A stretch of 33,196 nt of DNA, taken from an uncultured Elioraea sp. (GTDB lineage: Bacteria; Pseudomonadota; Alphaproteobacteria; Acetobacterales; Acetobacteraceae). Under the pieces are notes generated by a model, which saw only the letters and a program-made list of their open reading frames with translations, ran no database searches and had not been told where the DNA came from. The position numbers and the translations under genes were made by a program. Within the stretch, counting starts at the first letter, position 1. Every line of letters starts with the position of its first letter. Below, one piece after another: positions 19,177 to 27,541 of this stretch. Location: the NCBI GenBank assembly GCA_937927455.1, contig CALBEG010000284.1, positions 1 to 33,196 on the forward strand. Reading direction: 5' to 3'.

Positions 19177-19842
19177 TCAGCGGTCGGGCGAGACAGAGCG
19201 GATGGCAGAACTGTCAATCGCAAGCCCTCCGATGGCGAGCTTGAGCCCGCCCTCGGTTCGCTCCGCCCCAGTGATCCGGCCGATCACCGTGGTTGGAACC
19301 GCCTCCACGCTTGAGCCCCGCTGGGCCTCGACCGAAACCCTATAAACCCCGTCGGGCAGTCTGCGGCCAAACGCGTCTCGGCCGTCCCAGGCGAACTCGT
19401 GCCGGCCTGCCCGTGTCTGCCCCGGCGACTGGGCGATGATCCGACCCCCAGAGTCGCGGATCGTCACTGTGGTCGCGGTCGCATCCGCGCGCAGCATGTA
19501 GGCGCCGCGGGCCGCGCCGTCCTGCAGCACGATCGCTCCGGCCTCCGCCTCCACCGTGCGCCCGATCAAAGGGGTGAGCGCGGTGAGCTGGCTGGTCTCC
19601 TGCAGCTTGATCAGGCGCTCGAGGCTTTGATTGGTGGCGAGCTGCTGTTCGACCTGGGCGAACATGACGAGCTGCTGAGTGAACTGGTTGGTATCCAGCG
19701 GCGCTGTCGGGTCCTGGTTACGCAACTGGGTGGTGAGAAGCTTGAGGAAATCTTGGAAGTTGGAGGCGATCTGCCGGCGTGAGGCGAGTGCGGTCTGCTG
19801 CCGTTCCGTCGGGTTGAGGGTGGTGGTGACCTGGGTGGTCAT
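19177..19842 (-). CDS. flgD: Flagellar hook assembly scaffold FlgD
   Basis: NFQDFLKLLTTQLRNQDPTAPLDTNQFTQQLVMFAQVEQQLATNQSLERLIKLQ...FAWDGRDAFGRRLPDGVYRVSVEA; start at MTTQVTTTLNP. Confidence 0.95.
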   Translation of the reverse strand: MTTQVTTTLNPTERQQTALASRRQIASNFQDFLKLLTTQLRNQDPTAPLDTNQFTQQLVMFAQVEQQLATNQSLERLIKLQETSQLTALTPLIGRTVEAEAGAIVLQDGAARGAYMLRADATATTVTIRDSGGRIIAQSPGQTRAGRHEFAWDGRDAFGRRLPDGVYRVSVEAQRGSSVEAVPTTVIGRITGAERTEGGLKLAIGGLAIDSSAIRSVSPDR

Positions 19843-19858
19843 GGTGTGACGTCTCCCA

Positions 19859-21298
19859 TCAGACAGCGATGTCGAGGAGGGCAGTGGGCGAAGACCTCGG
19901 CGCTGGTGCCGGCGTGGCGCGTTCGGGCTCAGCGGTGCGGGGGCCGCGCCCATCGCCGCGCCCGCCCTGCGCACGGCCGCCGGGCTCGCCGAAGGCGAAG
20001 GAGAGGCTGCGACCCTCAGAACCCACCCCGGCTTGCGCCAGCGCGCGGTCGAGCAGGGCGTGGTCGCGCTGCAGGAGCTGCAGGGTCTCCGCCCGCTCGG
20101 CGACGACCGCGATGGCGAGGCGGCCCTCGCTCATCCTCTCCACCGCGACCTCGATCCGCCCAAGCTCCTGCGGCTCCAGCAAAAGCGTGAGACGCACGGG
20201 CCCCTCCTGCGGCGAGACGGCGAGCGTGATCAGCACCGGCGCGAGCTGCCGGACCACCGGAATGAACGCCCGGGCGGGCGCACCCCGCAAAGGGACGGCA
20301 GGCGGATGCGGCCCCGAAGCAGCGGAAATCCCCGCCGAGGCAGTCGGGCCGGGGACAAAGAGCACGGGAGCCTCGACGGAGGGTCGCGAAGGGGCGTCCA
20401 GGCGGAGTTCGGCGGGCAACGAGATCGACGTTCGAACCAAATCGGGCTCGGTCGGAAGTATCCCATCACTCCCATGCGGTGCGACGGGCGCGGACGCGGA
20501 ACGGGGGACAGCCGAATCTGCCTGAGGCTCCGGATCGTCGCTGAGGGGCGGCGCGCTCCCCTCTGATCGGTGCGGGAGGCGTTCGGTGATCTGTTCGGCG
20601 CGGGGTGGCAGGTCGACCCTACGCCTCACAACGGGCTGCGACAGCGCCGCTTCGCCGTCGGTGGGTCCCGCCGCCTTGCCGACAGCGGCCGGCGCTGTGC
20701 CGCGCAAGCCCGCACGGCCGGTTTCCGGATCTGCTGCTGCGGCCTCGTCGATGCTCTGGATCGCGAGCGTCGAAACCGCCCCGGGCGAACGCACGGCCGG
20801 CGGAGCAGCGGTGCCTTCCGGCGAAGAGGGTGAAGCGACCATCGGCGCTGCAGCTAGCGTCACCGTAACGTCGGTATCGCGCGTCGTCGGGGGCGATCCC
20901 TTGCCATGCTGCGGCGCCAGCGAGGGCGGTTGCGTTGTTTCTGCCGACACGTCGATCGGCGTGACCTCCTCCGTCGCGGGACCCGACGGGACGGCGTCGG
21001 CAGCGAGAGGCGGATCGATCACCGCCGGGGCGGCATGCGCTGGCGCCGCAGTGTCGCTTGGCGTGTCTTCCAGGCTGGGCTCGACCGCCGGCGTGGCGGA
21101 CACTGGACCAGGCGTCTCCTCTCTGGTCGGCTCGACCGCAGGTGTGGCGGAGACTGGAGCGCGGGTCGGGTCCGCCGTCAGGGCGGCCACGAGCAGAGTG
21201 AGGAAGTCCGACCCGGCCGCAGGGAGGGAGTCCGCGCAAGCCGGACAGGCCGGTCGGGCGGGTGCGGCAATCGCGACGGCATCGACGGTTGGTGGCAT
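19859..21298 (-). CDS. fliK: Flagellar hook-length control protein FliK
   Basis: Low-complexity Pro/Ala/Thr-rich N-terminus and C-terminal Flg_hook-like domain EGPVRLTLLLEPQELGRIEVAVERMSEGRLAIAVVAERAETLQLLQRDHALLDRALAQAGV; directly upstream of flgD. Confidence 0.85.
   Translation of the reverse strand: MPPTVDAVAIAAPARPACPACADSLPAAGSDFLTLLVAALTADPTRAPVSATPAVEPTREETPGPVSATPAVEPSLEDTPSDTAAPAHAAPAVIDPPLAADAVPSGPATEEVTPIDVSAETTQPPSLAPQHGKGSPPTTRDTDVTVTLAAAPMVASPSSPEGTAAPPAVRSPGAVSTLAIQSIDEAAAADPETGRAGLRGTAPAAVGKAAGPTDGEAALSQPVVRRRVDLPPRAEQITERLPHRSEGSAPPLSDDPEPQADSAVPRSASAPVAPHGSDGILPTEPDLVRTSISLPAELRLDAPSRPSVEAPVLFVPGPTASAGISAASGPHPPAVPLRGAPARAFIPVVRQLAPVLITLAVSPQEGPVRLTLLLEPQELGRIEVAVERMSEGRLAIAVVAERAETLQLLQRDHALLDRALAQAGVGSEGRSLSFAFGEPGGRAQGGRGDGRGPRTAEPERATPAPAPRSSPTALLDIAV
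21060..21161 (-). repeat. Two adjacent diverged 51-bp direct repeats inside fliK
   Basis: 21060-21110 and 21111-21161 encode PVSATPAVEPTREETPG / (V)SATPAVEPSLEDTPSD; in frame (17 codons). Confidence 0.8.
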
Positions 21299-21313
21299 GG
21301 CGGTGCCCTAGGC

Positions 21314-21328
21314 GCAACTTCCGGGCCA
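21314..21328 (-). promoter_or_regulatory. Putative sigma-54 (-24/-12) promoter for fliK(-flgD)
   Basis: Minus strand TGGCCCGGAAGTTGC: GG-N10-GC with TTGC at -12; predicted +1 about 21302, only ~4 nt before the fliK ATG (21298). Confidence 0.55.
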
Positions 21329-21391
21329 CGCCGCGGATGGCACGATCGGGCAGGCAAAGCGGGGCCTTACGGCGCTCGATTGGAGGGCTGG

Positions 21392-21406
21392 CGGCAAGAC
21401 TTGCCG
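21392..21406. promoter_or_regulatory. Palindromic ftr-like (putative FlbD-binding) site 1
   Basis: CGGCAA GAC TTGCCG, perfect 6-bp arms; in fliK/flbT divergent intergenic region. Confidence 0.6.
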
Positions 21407-21414
21407 TGACGGTG

Positions 21415-21429
21415 CGGCAGGACTTGCCG
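21415..21429. promoter_or_regulatory. Palindromic ftr-like (putative FlbD-binding) site 2
   Basis: CGGCAG GAC TTGCCG, one arm mismatch; 23 bp from site 1; a weaker TTGCCG half-site follows at 21445-21450. Confidence 0.6.
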
Positions 21430-21505
21430 CGGCCGCAGCGGATGTTGCCGCCTGTGCGCTCCCCGCCAGTGCCTCAGCGGGCCGCCTGCCGCCCTCCGCC
21501 GCGAC

Positions 21506-21522
21506 CGGCACGGTGGTTGCTT
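21506..21522 (+). promoter_or_regulatory. Putative sigma-54 (-24/-12) promoter for flbT
   Basis: CGGCACGGTGGTTGCTT: close match to consensus TGGCACG-N4-TTGCW with GG-N10-GC; predicted +1 about 21532, 58 nt before flbT ATG. Confidence 0.75.
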
Positions 21523-21589
21523 TCGTCCCTCGGCAGACACGCATTGGTTGTGTCGATGGACAAGAATGCACCGAGGATGGAAGGGCAGG

Positions 21590-21946
21590 ATGCCGCTGAA
21601 GGTGGTTCTGCGTCCGGGTGAAACGATGGTGGTGAACGGTGCGGTGATTGGCGCCGGCGACCGCACCGCGATCATCTTCCTGCACAACCGGGCACAGTTC
21701 CTGCGCGGGCGCGACATGCTGCGCGCCGAGGATGTGGATGGGCCGGAGCGCGCGCTCTATTTCGCGATCCAGTGTCGATATCTCGGCACGGAGACGGACC
21801 AGGACGTCGAGGCCGCGTTGGCCGCAGCCCGCGCGGCGAGGCCAGAGGCGGCGGCGGTGCTCGATCGCGTGCGCGCCTTGGTGACCGAGGGTCGGGCCTA
21901 TGAAGCACTCCGGCTGTGCGCTGGGCTCTTCCGGGGGAAGGCCTGA
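21590..21946 (+). CDS. flbT: Flagellar biosynthesis repressor FlbT (flagellin mRNA regulator)
   Basis: MPLKVVLRPGETMVVNGAVIGAGDRTAIIFLHNRAQFLRGRDMLRAEDVDGPERALYFAIQCRYLGTE, the FlbT family signature. Confidence 0.93.
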   Translation: MPLKVVLRPGETMVVNGAVIGAGDRTAIIFLHNRAQFLRGRDMLRAEDVDGPERALYFAIQCRYLGTETDQDVEAALAAARAARPEAAAVLDRVRALVTEGRAYEALRLCAGLFRGKA

Positions 21947-22467
21947 ACGCCGCCTTGGGGGGGGGACGTCGGTTCCTCGCCTCCCCCTCTCACGGGGCGT
22001 CTGCGGCGTCTAAGCCTCGAATAGGCGCCCTGTCCCCCCAGCCGCGGTCCAGGGGAGAGAAGCGAAGAGGACAAGGCGAACGGGATCAGCAGACGCGGCC
22101 TGCGCAGCGCGCCGGACACGGGCTCGTTTACGCATGCGTCCCGCGGACGGACTTCGCCGCTCGGTCCAGCCCCAACCTGGCCGGACAGGCGGCGTAGCCC
22201 CGAGAGCCCCGGTTCTAGCCCAGGCGCACGTCTGGCCTGCCTTGTTGAGATGTCGAGGATCCTTCCCTGGTGATCCGGGCTCCGTCGCATGCCCCTCCGC
22301 TCCTCGGCGGATCAAACCGACCCTCGGGGCGAACCACGGAGAGCCCGTCCCGGCCAGCCGAGGGCAGCGGCAGCGCCATCCGCCCAGCCCGCCGAGACAT
22401 GGTGCGGCAAAGGGCCGGCGGCGCGGACTGTCGTTCGCCCCAGTGCTGCTCTGTGCCTCTCTCCGGA

Positions 22468-22505
22468 GTTGCAACTGCGAATAAGTTGCATTATTATCAT
22501 GAGGC
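22468..22505 (+). promoter_or_regulatory. AT-rich sigma-70 promoter with overlapping Fur-like operator
   Basis: TTGCAA (22469-22474), 17-bp spacer, TATTAT (22492-22497); spacer holds TGCGAATAAGTTGCA (22476-22490), an imperfect dyad resembling Fur boxes. Confidence 0.55.
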
Positions 22506-22543
22506 AAGGTCAAGTCGCAACCCGAACGATGTGAGGTCACCCG

Positions 22544-22843
22544 ATGCGCTGCCTTGTTGCCTGCACCGCTGTCGTCCTGCTGCCGGCGCTCGCTTTCGCT
22601 TCGCCGTCCTGTCGCATTGCGTATGCGGAGTTCGAACCCAACGTGCCGCACATCGATCTTGCCGATTGTCCAGGTGAGCCCGAACGAGAAGGGGTGTTTT
22701 GTCGGGCCCAAATTCAAGGCGTTCACATCACCATTTACCGTTTCGAACCGGGCCCGGACGGGTCAAGCTGCCTCGCGGACGCCGAAAGCATGGCGATCAG
22801 AGACTTCGTCAACCGTTTCGGCCGCACGACGGCAGGCCCGTAA
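22544..22843 (+). CDS. Small exported protein of unknown function (99 aa, signal peptide, 4 Cys after predicted cleavage)
   Basis: MRCLVACTAVVLLPALAFA|SPSCRIAYAEFEPNVPHIDLADCPG...GVFCRAQIQGVHITIYRFEPGPDGSSCLADAES; plausible RBS GTGAGG about 10 nt upstream; promoter-like element upstream. Confidence 0.7.
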   Translation: MRCLVACTAVVLLPALAFASPSCRIAYAEFEPNVPHIDLADCPGEPEREGVFCRAQIQGVHITIYRFEPGPDGSSCLADAESMAIRDFVNRFGRTTAGP

Positions 22844-23095
22844 CCCGCGCGACACGTCATGCAGCCCTCGACTACCATCATGGTGTGAGGGTCGAAGGGC
22901 TCACAGCACGTCTGCTTCGCTGAAGCCGCCCGCTGGTCACTCAGTGCAGCCCGCTCACCAGCTGCGGGTCAGCCCGGCAGGTGGCCCCTCCAGGCCGAAA
23001 GTGCGGTCGCGCACAAGCATGGAAACCCCTGCCGGTACAAACTCGTCTGCCGGCTACCGGGTCGGGCTGCCTGGCAGACGCCTGCGACGTACCGC

Positions 23096-24604
23096 TCAAG
23101 CGGCGGCGACCGCCTGCGGCGCAAGCTCGGTCGCCGGTTCCCTTCCCACCGCCTCAGCGAGACGCTCGAGCCGCCGCCAGACCGCTTCCCCGGCGAACAC
23201 GCCGCCGCCGCGCGCGAGCCTCAGCACCACGCGCCCCTGGTCGATGCGGAGGGAGGTCTGCGCAAGCAGCGCAGACGTGCCGCCGCAGAGCGTGTAGGCG
23301 AGCCGCAGCGCCACCCCCAGCACCTCGGCCCGCTTCGCCGAGGCAACATCGAGCAGAGCGCGCGCCGGCGCAAGCCACGGCGCGAGCGGGTCCGCCTCGT
23401 GGCGGATCGCCAAGGTGAGGGCGAGAAAGGCCCGCGCATGGTGATCGAGCCCGATGCCAGGCTGACGCAACATGCGGAGGAACGCCTGCTCCGCCTTGTA
23501 GTCCGGGTGCTCGTGGGCGCCGATGTCCGACACCCAGCACGCGGTCTCGCGCAGGCGTCGCAAGGTGGGCGTCTCGTCGGGAAAGATCGGCTCGGTCCAG
23601 AGGATCAGCGCGGGCGGAAGGTCCTCGCTGCGCCCGAAGCGGCGACAGAGATCGCGCCCAGCGGCGATCACGGGGTCTTCGGCTGCAACCTCGGGGTCGA
23701 GATGAGTCGCATACCACCCCTCGCGCAGGCCGTTGGCGCTGAACACGACGCGGCGGGCGCCTGTGGCGCGCAGCAGCCGCCGCAGCACCACCGCGGCGAA
23801 CGGCAAGGTGTCGAGGCGGCGGCGCGACACGCCCGGAACGCGCTCCAGTGCCTTGCGCGAGAGGTTGGTGATGACGCCGGTGAGGTCGCGGGCCTCCTCG
23901 CGGGCGAGCGTGTAGTGGTGCACGACAGAAAGCGGATAGCCGGTCTGGCCGATGTGGATGCGGGCAAGCGTTCGCCAGGAGCCGCCCACCAAGTAGAGGT
24001 CGCGCCCTGCCCCCTCCGCAAGCCAGGGGATGTCGCGCAACGTCTCCTCGACGATGGCGCGCGCGCGCACGACATCGTTGCCCGAACGGTCGATCAGCCG
24101 CAGTACGCCGAGCGGCACAGTAGCGGTGCGCACCACGCCGCAATCCAGCCGCACCAGTTCAAGGCTGCCGCCGCCCAGGTCACCGAGGATGCCGTCCGCT
24201 TGCGGGATGCCGCACAAGACGCCGAGGGCGGAGAGCCGCGCCTCCTCCTCGCCCGCCAGCACGCGGATCGGCAAAGATGGAAATCGCCGGCGCAGCATCT
24301 CGACATAGGCTGGGCCATTCTGCGCATCGCGCACCGCGGCAGTGGCGAGGATTTCCACAGGGCCGGCGCGCATCGCTGCGGCGACGATGGCGTAGCGTTC
24401 CAGCACCGTGACGGATTGCGCCATCGCCTCTTCATTGAGCCGGCCCGTCAGGTGCAGCCCGCGCCCGAGGCCGAGGATCGCCTTCTCGTTGAACACGATC
24501 TGCGGGTTGCGCGTCAGTCCCTCGAACACGACGAGACGAACCGAGTTCGAGCCGAGATCGATCACCCCAAGCCGCGGCGGATGAGGCGACAGAGGAGCGT
24601 GCAT
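23096..24604 (-). CDS. ppx: Exopolyphosphatase / Ppx-GppA phosphatase
   Basis: RLGVIDLGSNSVRLVVFEGL...ILATAAVRDAQNGPAYVEMLRRRF...VLAGEEEARLSALGVLCGIPQADGILGDLGGGSLELVRL. Confidence 0.93.
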   Translation of the reverse strand: MHAPLSPHPPRLGVIDLGSNSVRLVVFEGLTRNPQIVFNEKAILGLGRGLHLTGRLNEEAMAQSVTVLERYAIVAAAMRAGPVEILATAAVRDAQNGPAYVEMLRRRFPSLPIRVLAGEEEARLSALGVLCGIPQADGILGDLGGGSLELVRLDCGVVRTATVPLGVLRLIDRSGNDVVRARAIVEETLRDIPWLAEGAGRDLYLVGGSWRTLARIHIGQTGYPLSVVHHYTLAREEARDLTGVITNLSRKALERVPGVSRRRLDTLPFAAVVLRRLLRATGARRVVFSANGLREGWYATHLDPEVAAEDPVIAAGRDLCRRFGRSEDLPPALILWTEPIFPDETPTLRRLRETACWVSDIGAHEHPDYKAEQAFLRMLRQPGIGLDHHARAFLALTLAIRHEADPLAPWLAPARALLDVASAKRAEVLGVALRLAYTLCGGTSALLAQTSLRIDQGRVVLRLARGGGVFAGEAVWRRLERLAEAVGREPATELAPQAVAAA

Positions 24605-24615
24605 GGCGGAGCGCT

Positions 24616-26802
24616 TCAGTCCTCCAGCACGCGGTCGGGGCGGTCGCGGCCGAACACGGAAGGGGGAACGTTCACCGCGGCCGGCCCGTGCAGCGCGCTG
24701 CCGCGGCCGGAGAGGGACGGATTGGTCATGAAGTACTCGTGCGCGGAGACCGCCTCCTGGCCTGCAGGGCATCGCTGATACGCGCCGGTCGGCAGCAGGT
24801 CCCAGGTCTGCATCTCGTCGCGCAGGTTGACGACCATGATCTGGTCGAGGATCTGCGCATGGACCGTTTCGTTGTAGATCGGCACCATCACCTCGACGCG
24901 CCAGTCCATGTTGCGCGTCATCCAGTCGGCCGAGGAGATGAACACCTTGGCGCGGCGGGATGGCAGCGCCTCGCCGTTGCCGAAGCAGAAAATTCGGCTG
25001 TGTTCCAGGAAGCGCCCGACGATCGACTTCACGCGGATTGTCTCGGACAGGCCGGGCACGCCGGGGCGGAGGCAGCAGATGCCGCGCACCACGCACTCCA
25101 CCTGCACCCCGGCCTGGGATGCGCGGTACAGTGCGTCGATCAGCGTCTCGTCCACCAGGCTGTTCATCTTGAGCCAGATGCCGGCGGGGCGCCCCTCCCG
25201 GGCGAAGGCGATCTCCTGCTCGATCAGCGCAAGCAGCGTCGGGCGCAGCGTGAGCGGTGCGAAGGCGAGGCGTTCCATCGCCTCCGGCCGCGCGTAGCCG
25301 GTCATGTAGTTGAACAGGCGCGCGGCGTCCTGGGTCAGCGCCGGATCGGCGGTGAAGAAGGACAGGTCGGTGTAGATGCGCGCCGTGATCGGGTGGTAGT
25401 TGCCGGTGCCGAAATGGGCGTAGGAGCGCAGGCCAGGGCCCTCGCGGCGGACCACGAGGCTCACCTTCGCGTGGGTCTTGAACTCGACGAAGCCGAAGAC
25501 GACCTGCACGCCGGCGGCCTCGAGTTCGCGCGCCAGCGCGATGTTGCGCTCCTCGTCGAAGCGGGCCTTCAGTTCCACCATCGCGGTGACGGATTTGCCG
25601 CTCTCGGCCGCCTCGATCAGCGCGCGGGCGATCGGGCTGTCGCGGCTGGTGCGGTAAAGCGTCTGCTTGATCGCGACCACGTTGGGATCGCGCGCCGCCT
25701 GCCGCAGGAACTGCACCACCACGTCGAAGGATTCGTAGGGGTGGTGGACGACGATGTCCTTGGCGCGGATGGCGGCGAAGCAGTCGCCGCCGTAGTCGAG
25801 GATGCGTTCCGGGAAGCGCGGCGTGTGCGGCGTGAACAGCAGGTCCGGCCGGTCGTCCACGATCAGGAACTTGAGGTCGGCGAGGCCGAGCAGCCCGTCC
25901 ACGACGAACACGCCGTCGCGCTTGGCGTCGAGCTGCTCGGCGACGAAGGCCACCATGTCCGGCGGCATGCGCGAATCCACCGACAGCCGGATGGCGCGGC
26001 CGCGGCGGCGGCGCTTCAGCGCCGTCTCGTAGGAGCGGACGAGGTCCTCCGCCTCCTCCTCGAACTCCACGTCGGAATCGCGGATCAGGCGGAACAGCCC
26101 CTGTTCGGCGGCGATGAAGCCGGGGAACAGCCGCTTGAGCGACAGCGCGATCAGATCCTCGAGCAGCAGGAAGCGCAAAGCCGGCCCGTCGGAGGGCAGG
26201 CGGAGGAAGCGGTCGAGCTGCGGCGGGATCGGCAGCAGCGCGCGCATGGTGCCGCCGTCCTCCTCCCGCACCAGCTTGAGCGCCATGCAGAGCGCCATGT
26301 TGGCGATGAAGGGGAAGGGATGCGCCGGATCCACCGCGAGCGGCGTGACGACGGGGAACACCCGGTCCATGAACAGCGTGTCGAGGAAGGCGCGGTCGGC
26401 GTCCGACAGCGTCTCCGGCTCCACCAGCACGATGCCGGCCTCGGCCAGCGGGCCGCGCAGGCTGCGCCAGGCGTCCTGCTGCGCCGCGATCAGCTTCTGC
26501 GCGCGGTCGTGGATGGCGGCGAGCTGCTGCTGCACGCTCATGCCGTCCGGCGAGAGGCGGGTGACGCCCTCCCGCTCCTGCCCGACCAGGCCGGCGACGC
26601 GCACGGAGTAGAACTCGTCGAGGTTGGAGGCGGAGATGGCCACGAAACGCAGCCGCTCGAGCAGCGGGTGGCGCGGGTTCGCCGCCTCCTCCAGCACGCG
26701 TTCGTTGAATGCGAGCCAGGAGAGTTCGCGGTTGATGAACCGCGCCGGATCCTCGGGGCCGATCGCTGCGGGCTGGGGCGGGACGGGGAGCGCGACGTTC
26801 AT
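24616..26802 (-). CDS. ppk1: Polyphosphate kinase 1
   Basis: [51 protein letters not shown]...[35 protein letters not shown]; start at [11 protein letters not shown]. Confidence 0.97.
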   Translation of the reverse strand: MNVALPVPPQPAAIGPEDPARFINRELSWLAFNERVLEEAANPRHPLLERLRFVAISASNLDEFYSVRVAGLVGQEREGVTRLSPDGMSVQQQLAAIHDRAQKLIAAQQDAWRSLRGPLAEAGIVLVEPETLSDADRAFLDTLFMDRVFPVVTPLAVDPAHPFPFIANMALCMALKLVREEDGGTMRALLPIPPQLDRFLRLPSDGPALRFLLLEDLIALSLKRLFPGFIAAEQGLFRLIRDSDVEFEEEAEDLVRSYETALKRRRRGRAIRLSVDSRMPPDMVAFVAEQLDAKRDGVFVVDGLLGLADLKFLIVDDRPDLLFTPHTPRFPERILDYGGDCFAAIRAKDIVVHHPYESFDVVVQFLRQAARDPNVVAIKQTLYRTSRDSPIARALIEAAESGKSVTAMVELKARFDEERNIALARELEAAGVQVVFGFVEFKTHAKVSLVVRREGPGLRSYAHFGTGNYHPITARIYTDLSFFTADPALTQDAARLFNYMTGYARPEAMERLAFAPLTLRPTLLALIEQEIAFAREGRPAGIWLKMNSLVDETLIDALYRASQAGVQVECVVRGICCLRPGVPGLSETIRVKSIVGRFLEHSRIFCFGNGEALPSRRAKVFISSADWMTRNMDWRVEVMVPIYNETVHAQILDQIMVVNLRDEMQTWDLLPTGAYQRCPAGQEAVSAHEYFMTNPSLSGRGSALHGPAAVNVPPSVFGRDRPDRVLED

Positions 26803-26812
26803 GGGCCCGAGC

Positions 26813-27541
26813 CTACACCAGCCGCGGCGTATCCCGCGAGGCGTCCGCCGCCACCACCACGGAAGCGTCATGATCGGGGGCGGCGAAGCCGGGCAGGTCG
26901 GACAGCGCGGCGCGGGCCAGCGCTCGGCTCGGCGCGCGGCCGAGCGCGAGCGACAGCCGGTCGAGCCGCCGCGCCACGGCACGCACCGCCCGCGCCTCCC
27001 GCGGCAGGTGGCGCAGAAGCCACGCGCGCGTCGCGTCCGGCAGGCGGATCTGCCGCTCCGCCGTCTCGCGCAGGAGCAGCGCCTCGATCAGCGCCTCCGA
27101 GGGTTCCCCGACCTCGACGGCGGCGGTGGCGGCAAGGCGGCTTCCGAGATCGGCCAGCGCGACGGGCCAGCGCGAGGGCGCGGCGCGGCCGGCGAGCAGC
27201 AGCGGCAGGCCGCGCGCGGCGTTGGCGTTGAGGAGGTGCAGCAGCGGCTCCTCCGGCGCGCAGTCGGCGTCGTCCACCGCCGCCGGCCCGGGCTCCGGCA
27301 CGCCGGCAAGATCCGGGCCGCGCAGCAGCCGCCAGTCGCGCACCGCGGCCGTCTCGGCCAGCATGTGGCTCTTGCCCACCCCCTCCGGCCCCCACAGGCA
27401 CAGGCGCGCCGCCGGCCAGCGGGCGGGATCGGCGAGCCAGGCGCGCGCTGCGGCGTTCGAGGCGTCGGGCAGGAACGGCCCGCGCGCCTCCGCCGCTGCC
27501 GGCAACGGCAGGGGAAGCTGGCGAGGCAGCGGAGCCGTCAC
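26813..27541 (-). CDS. hdaA: DnaA-related regulatory inactivation protein (HdaA-like)
   Basis: GTG start overlapping upstream TGA (GTGA); PRQLPLPLP...[21 protein letters not shown]...[49 protein letters not shown]. Confidence 0.85.
   Translation of the reverse strand: MTAPLPRQLPLPLPAAAEARGPFLPDASNAAARAWLADPARWPAARLCLWGPEGVGKSHMLAETAAVRDWRLLRGPDLAGVPEPGPAAVDDADCAPEEPLLHLLNANAARGLPLLLAGRAAPSRWPVALADLGSRLAATAAVEVGEPSEALIEALLLRETAERQIRLPDATRAWLLRHLPREARAVRAVARRLDRLSLALGRAPSRALARAALSDLPGFAAPDHDASVVVAADASRDTPRLV

Noticed and set aside
22010-22726. 238-aa minus-strand ORF (and other ORFs in 21898-22534)
   Set aside because: Low-complexity, no recognisable domains; overlaps the promoter and start of the better-supported 22544 gene.
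24688-27231. 847-aa plus-strand ORF
   Set aside because: Antisense to ppk1 and hdaA; Arg/Gly/His-rich low-complexity translation typical of shadow frames in GC-rich DNA.
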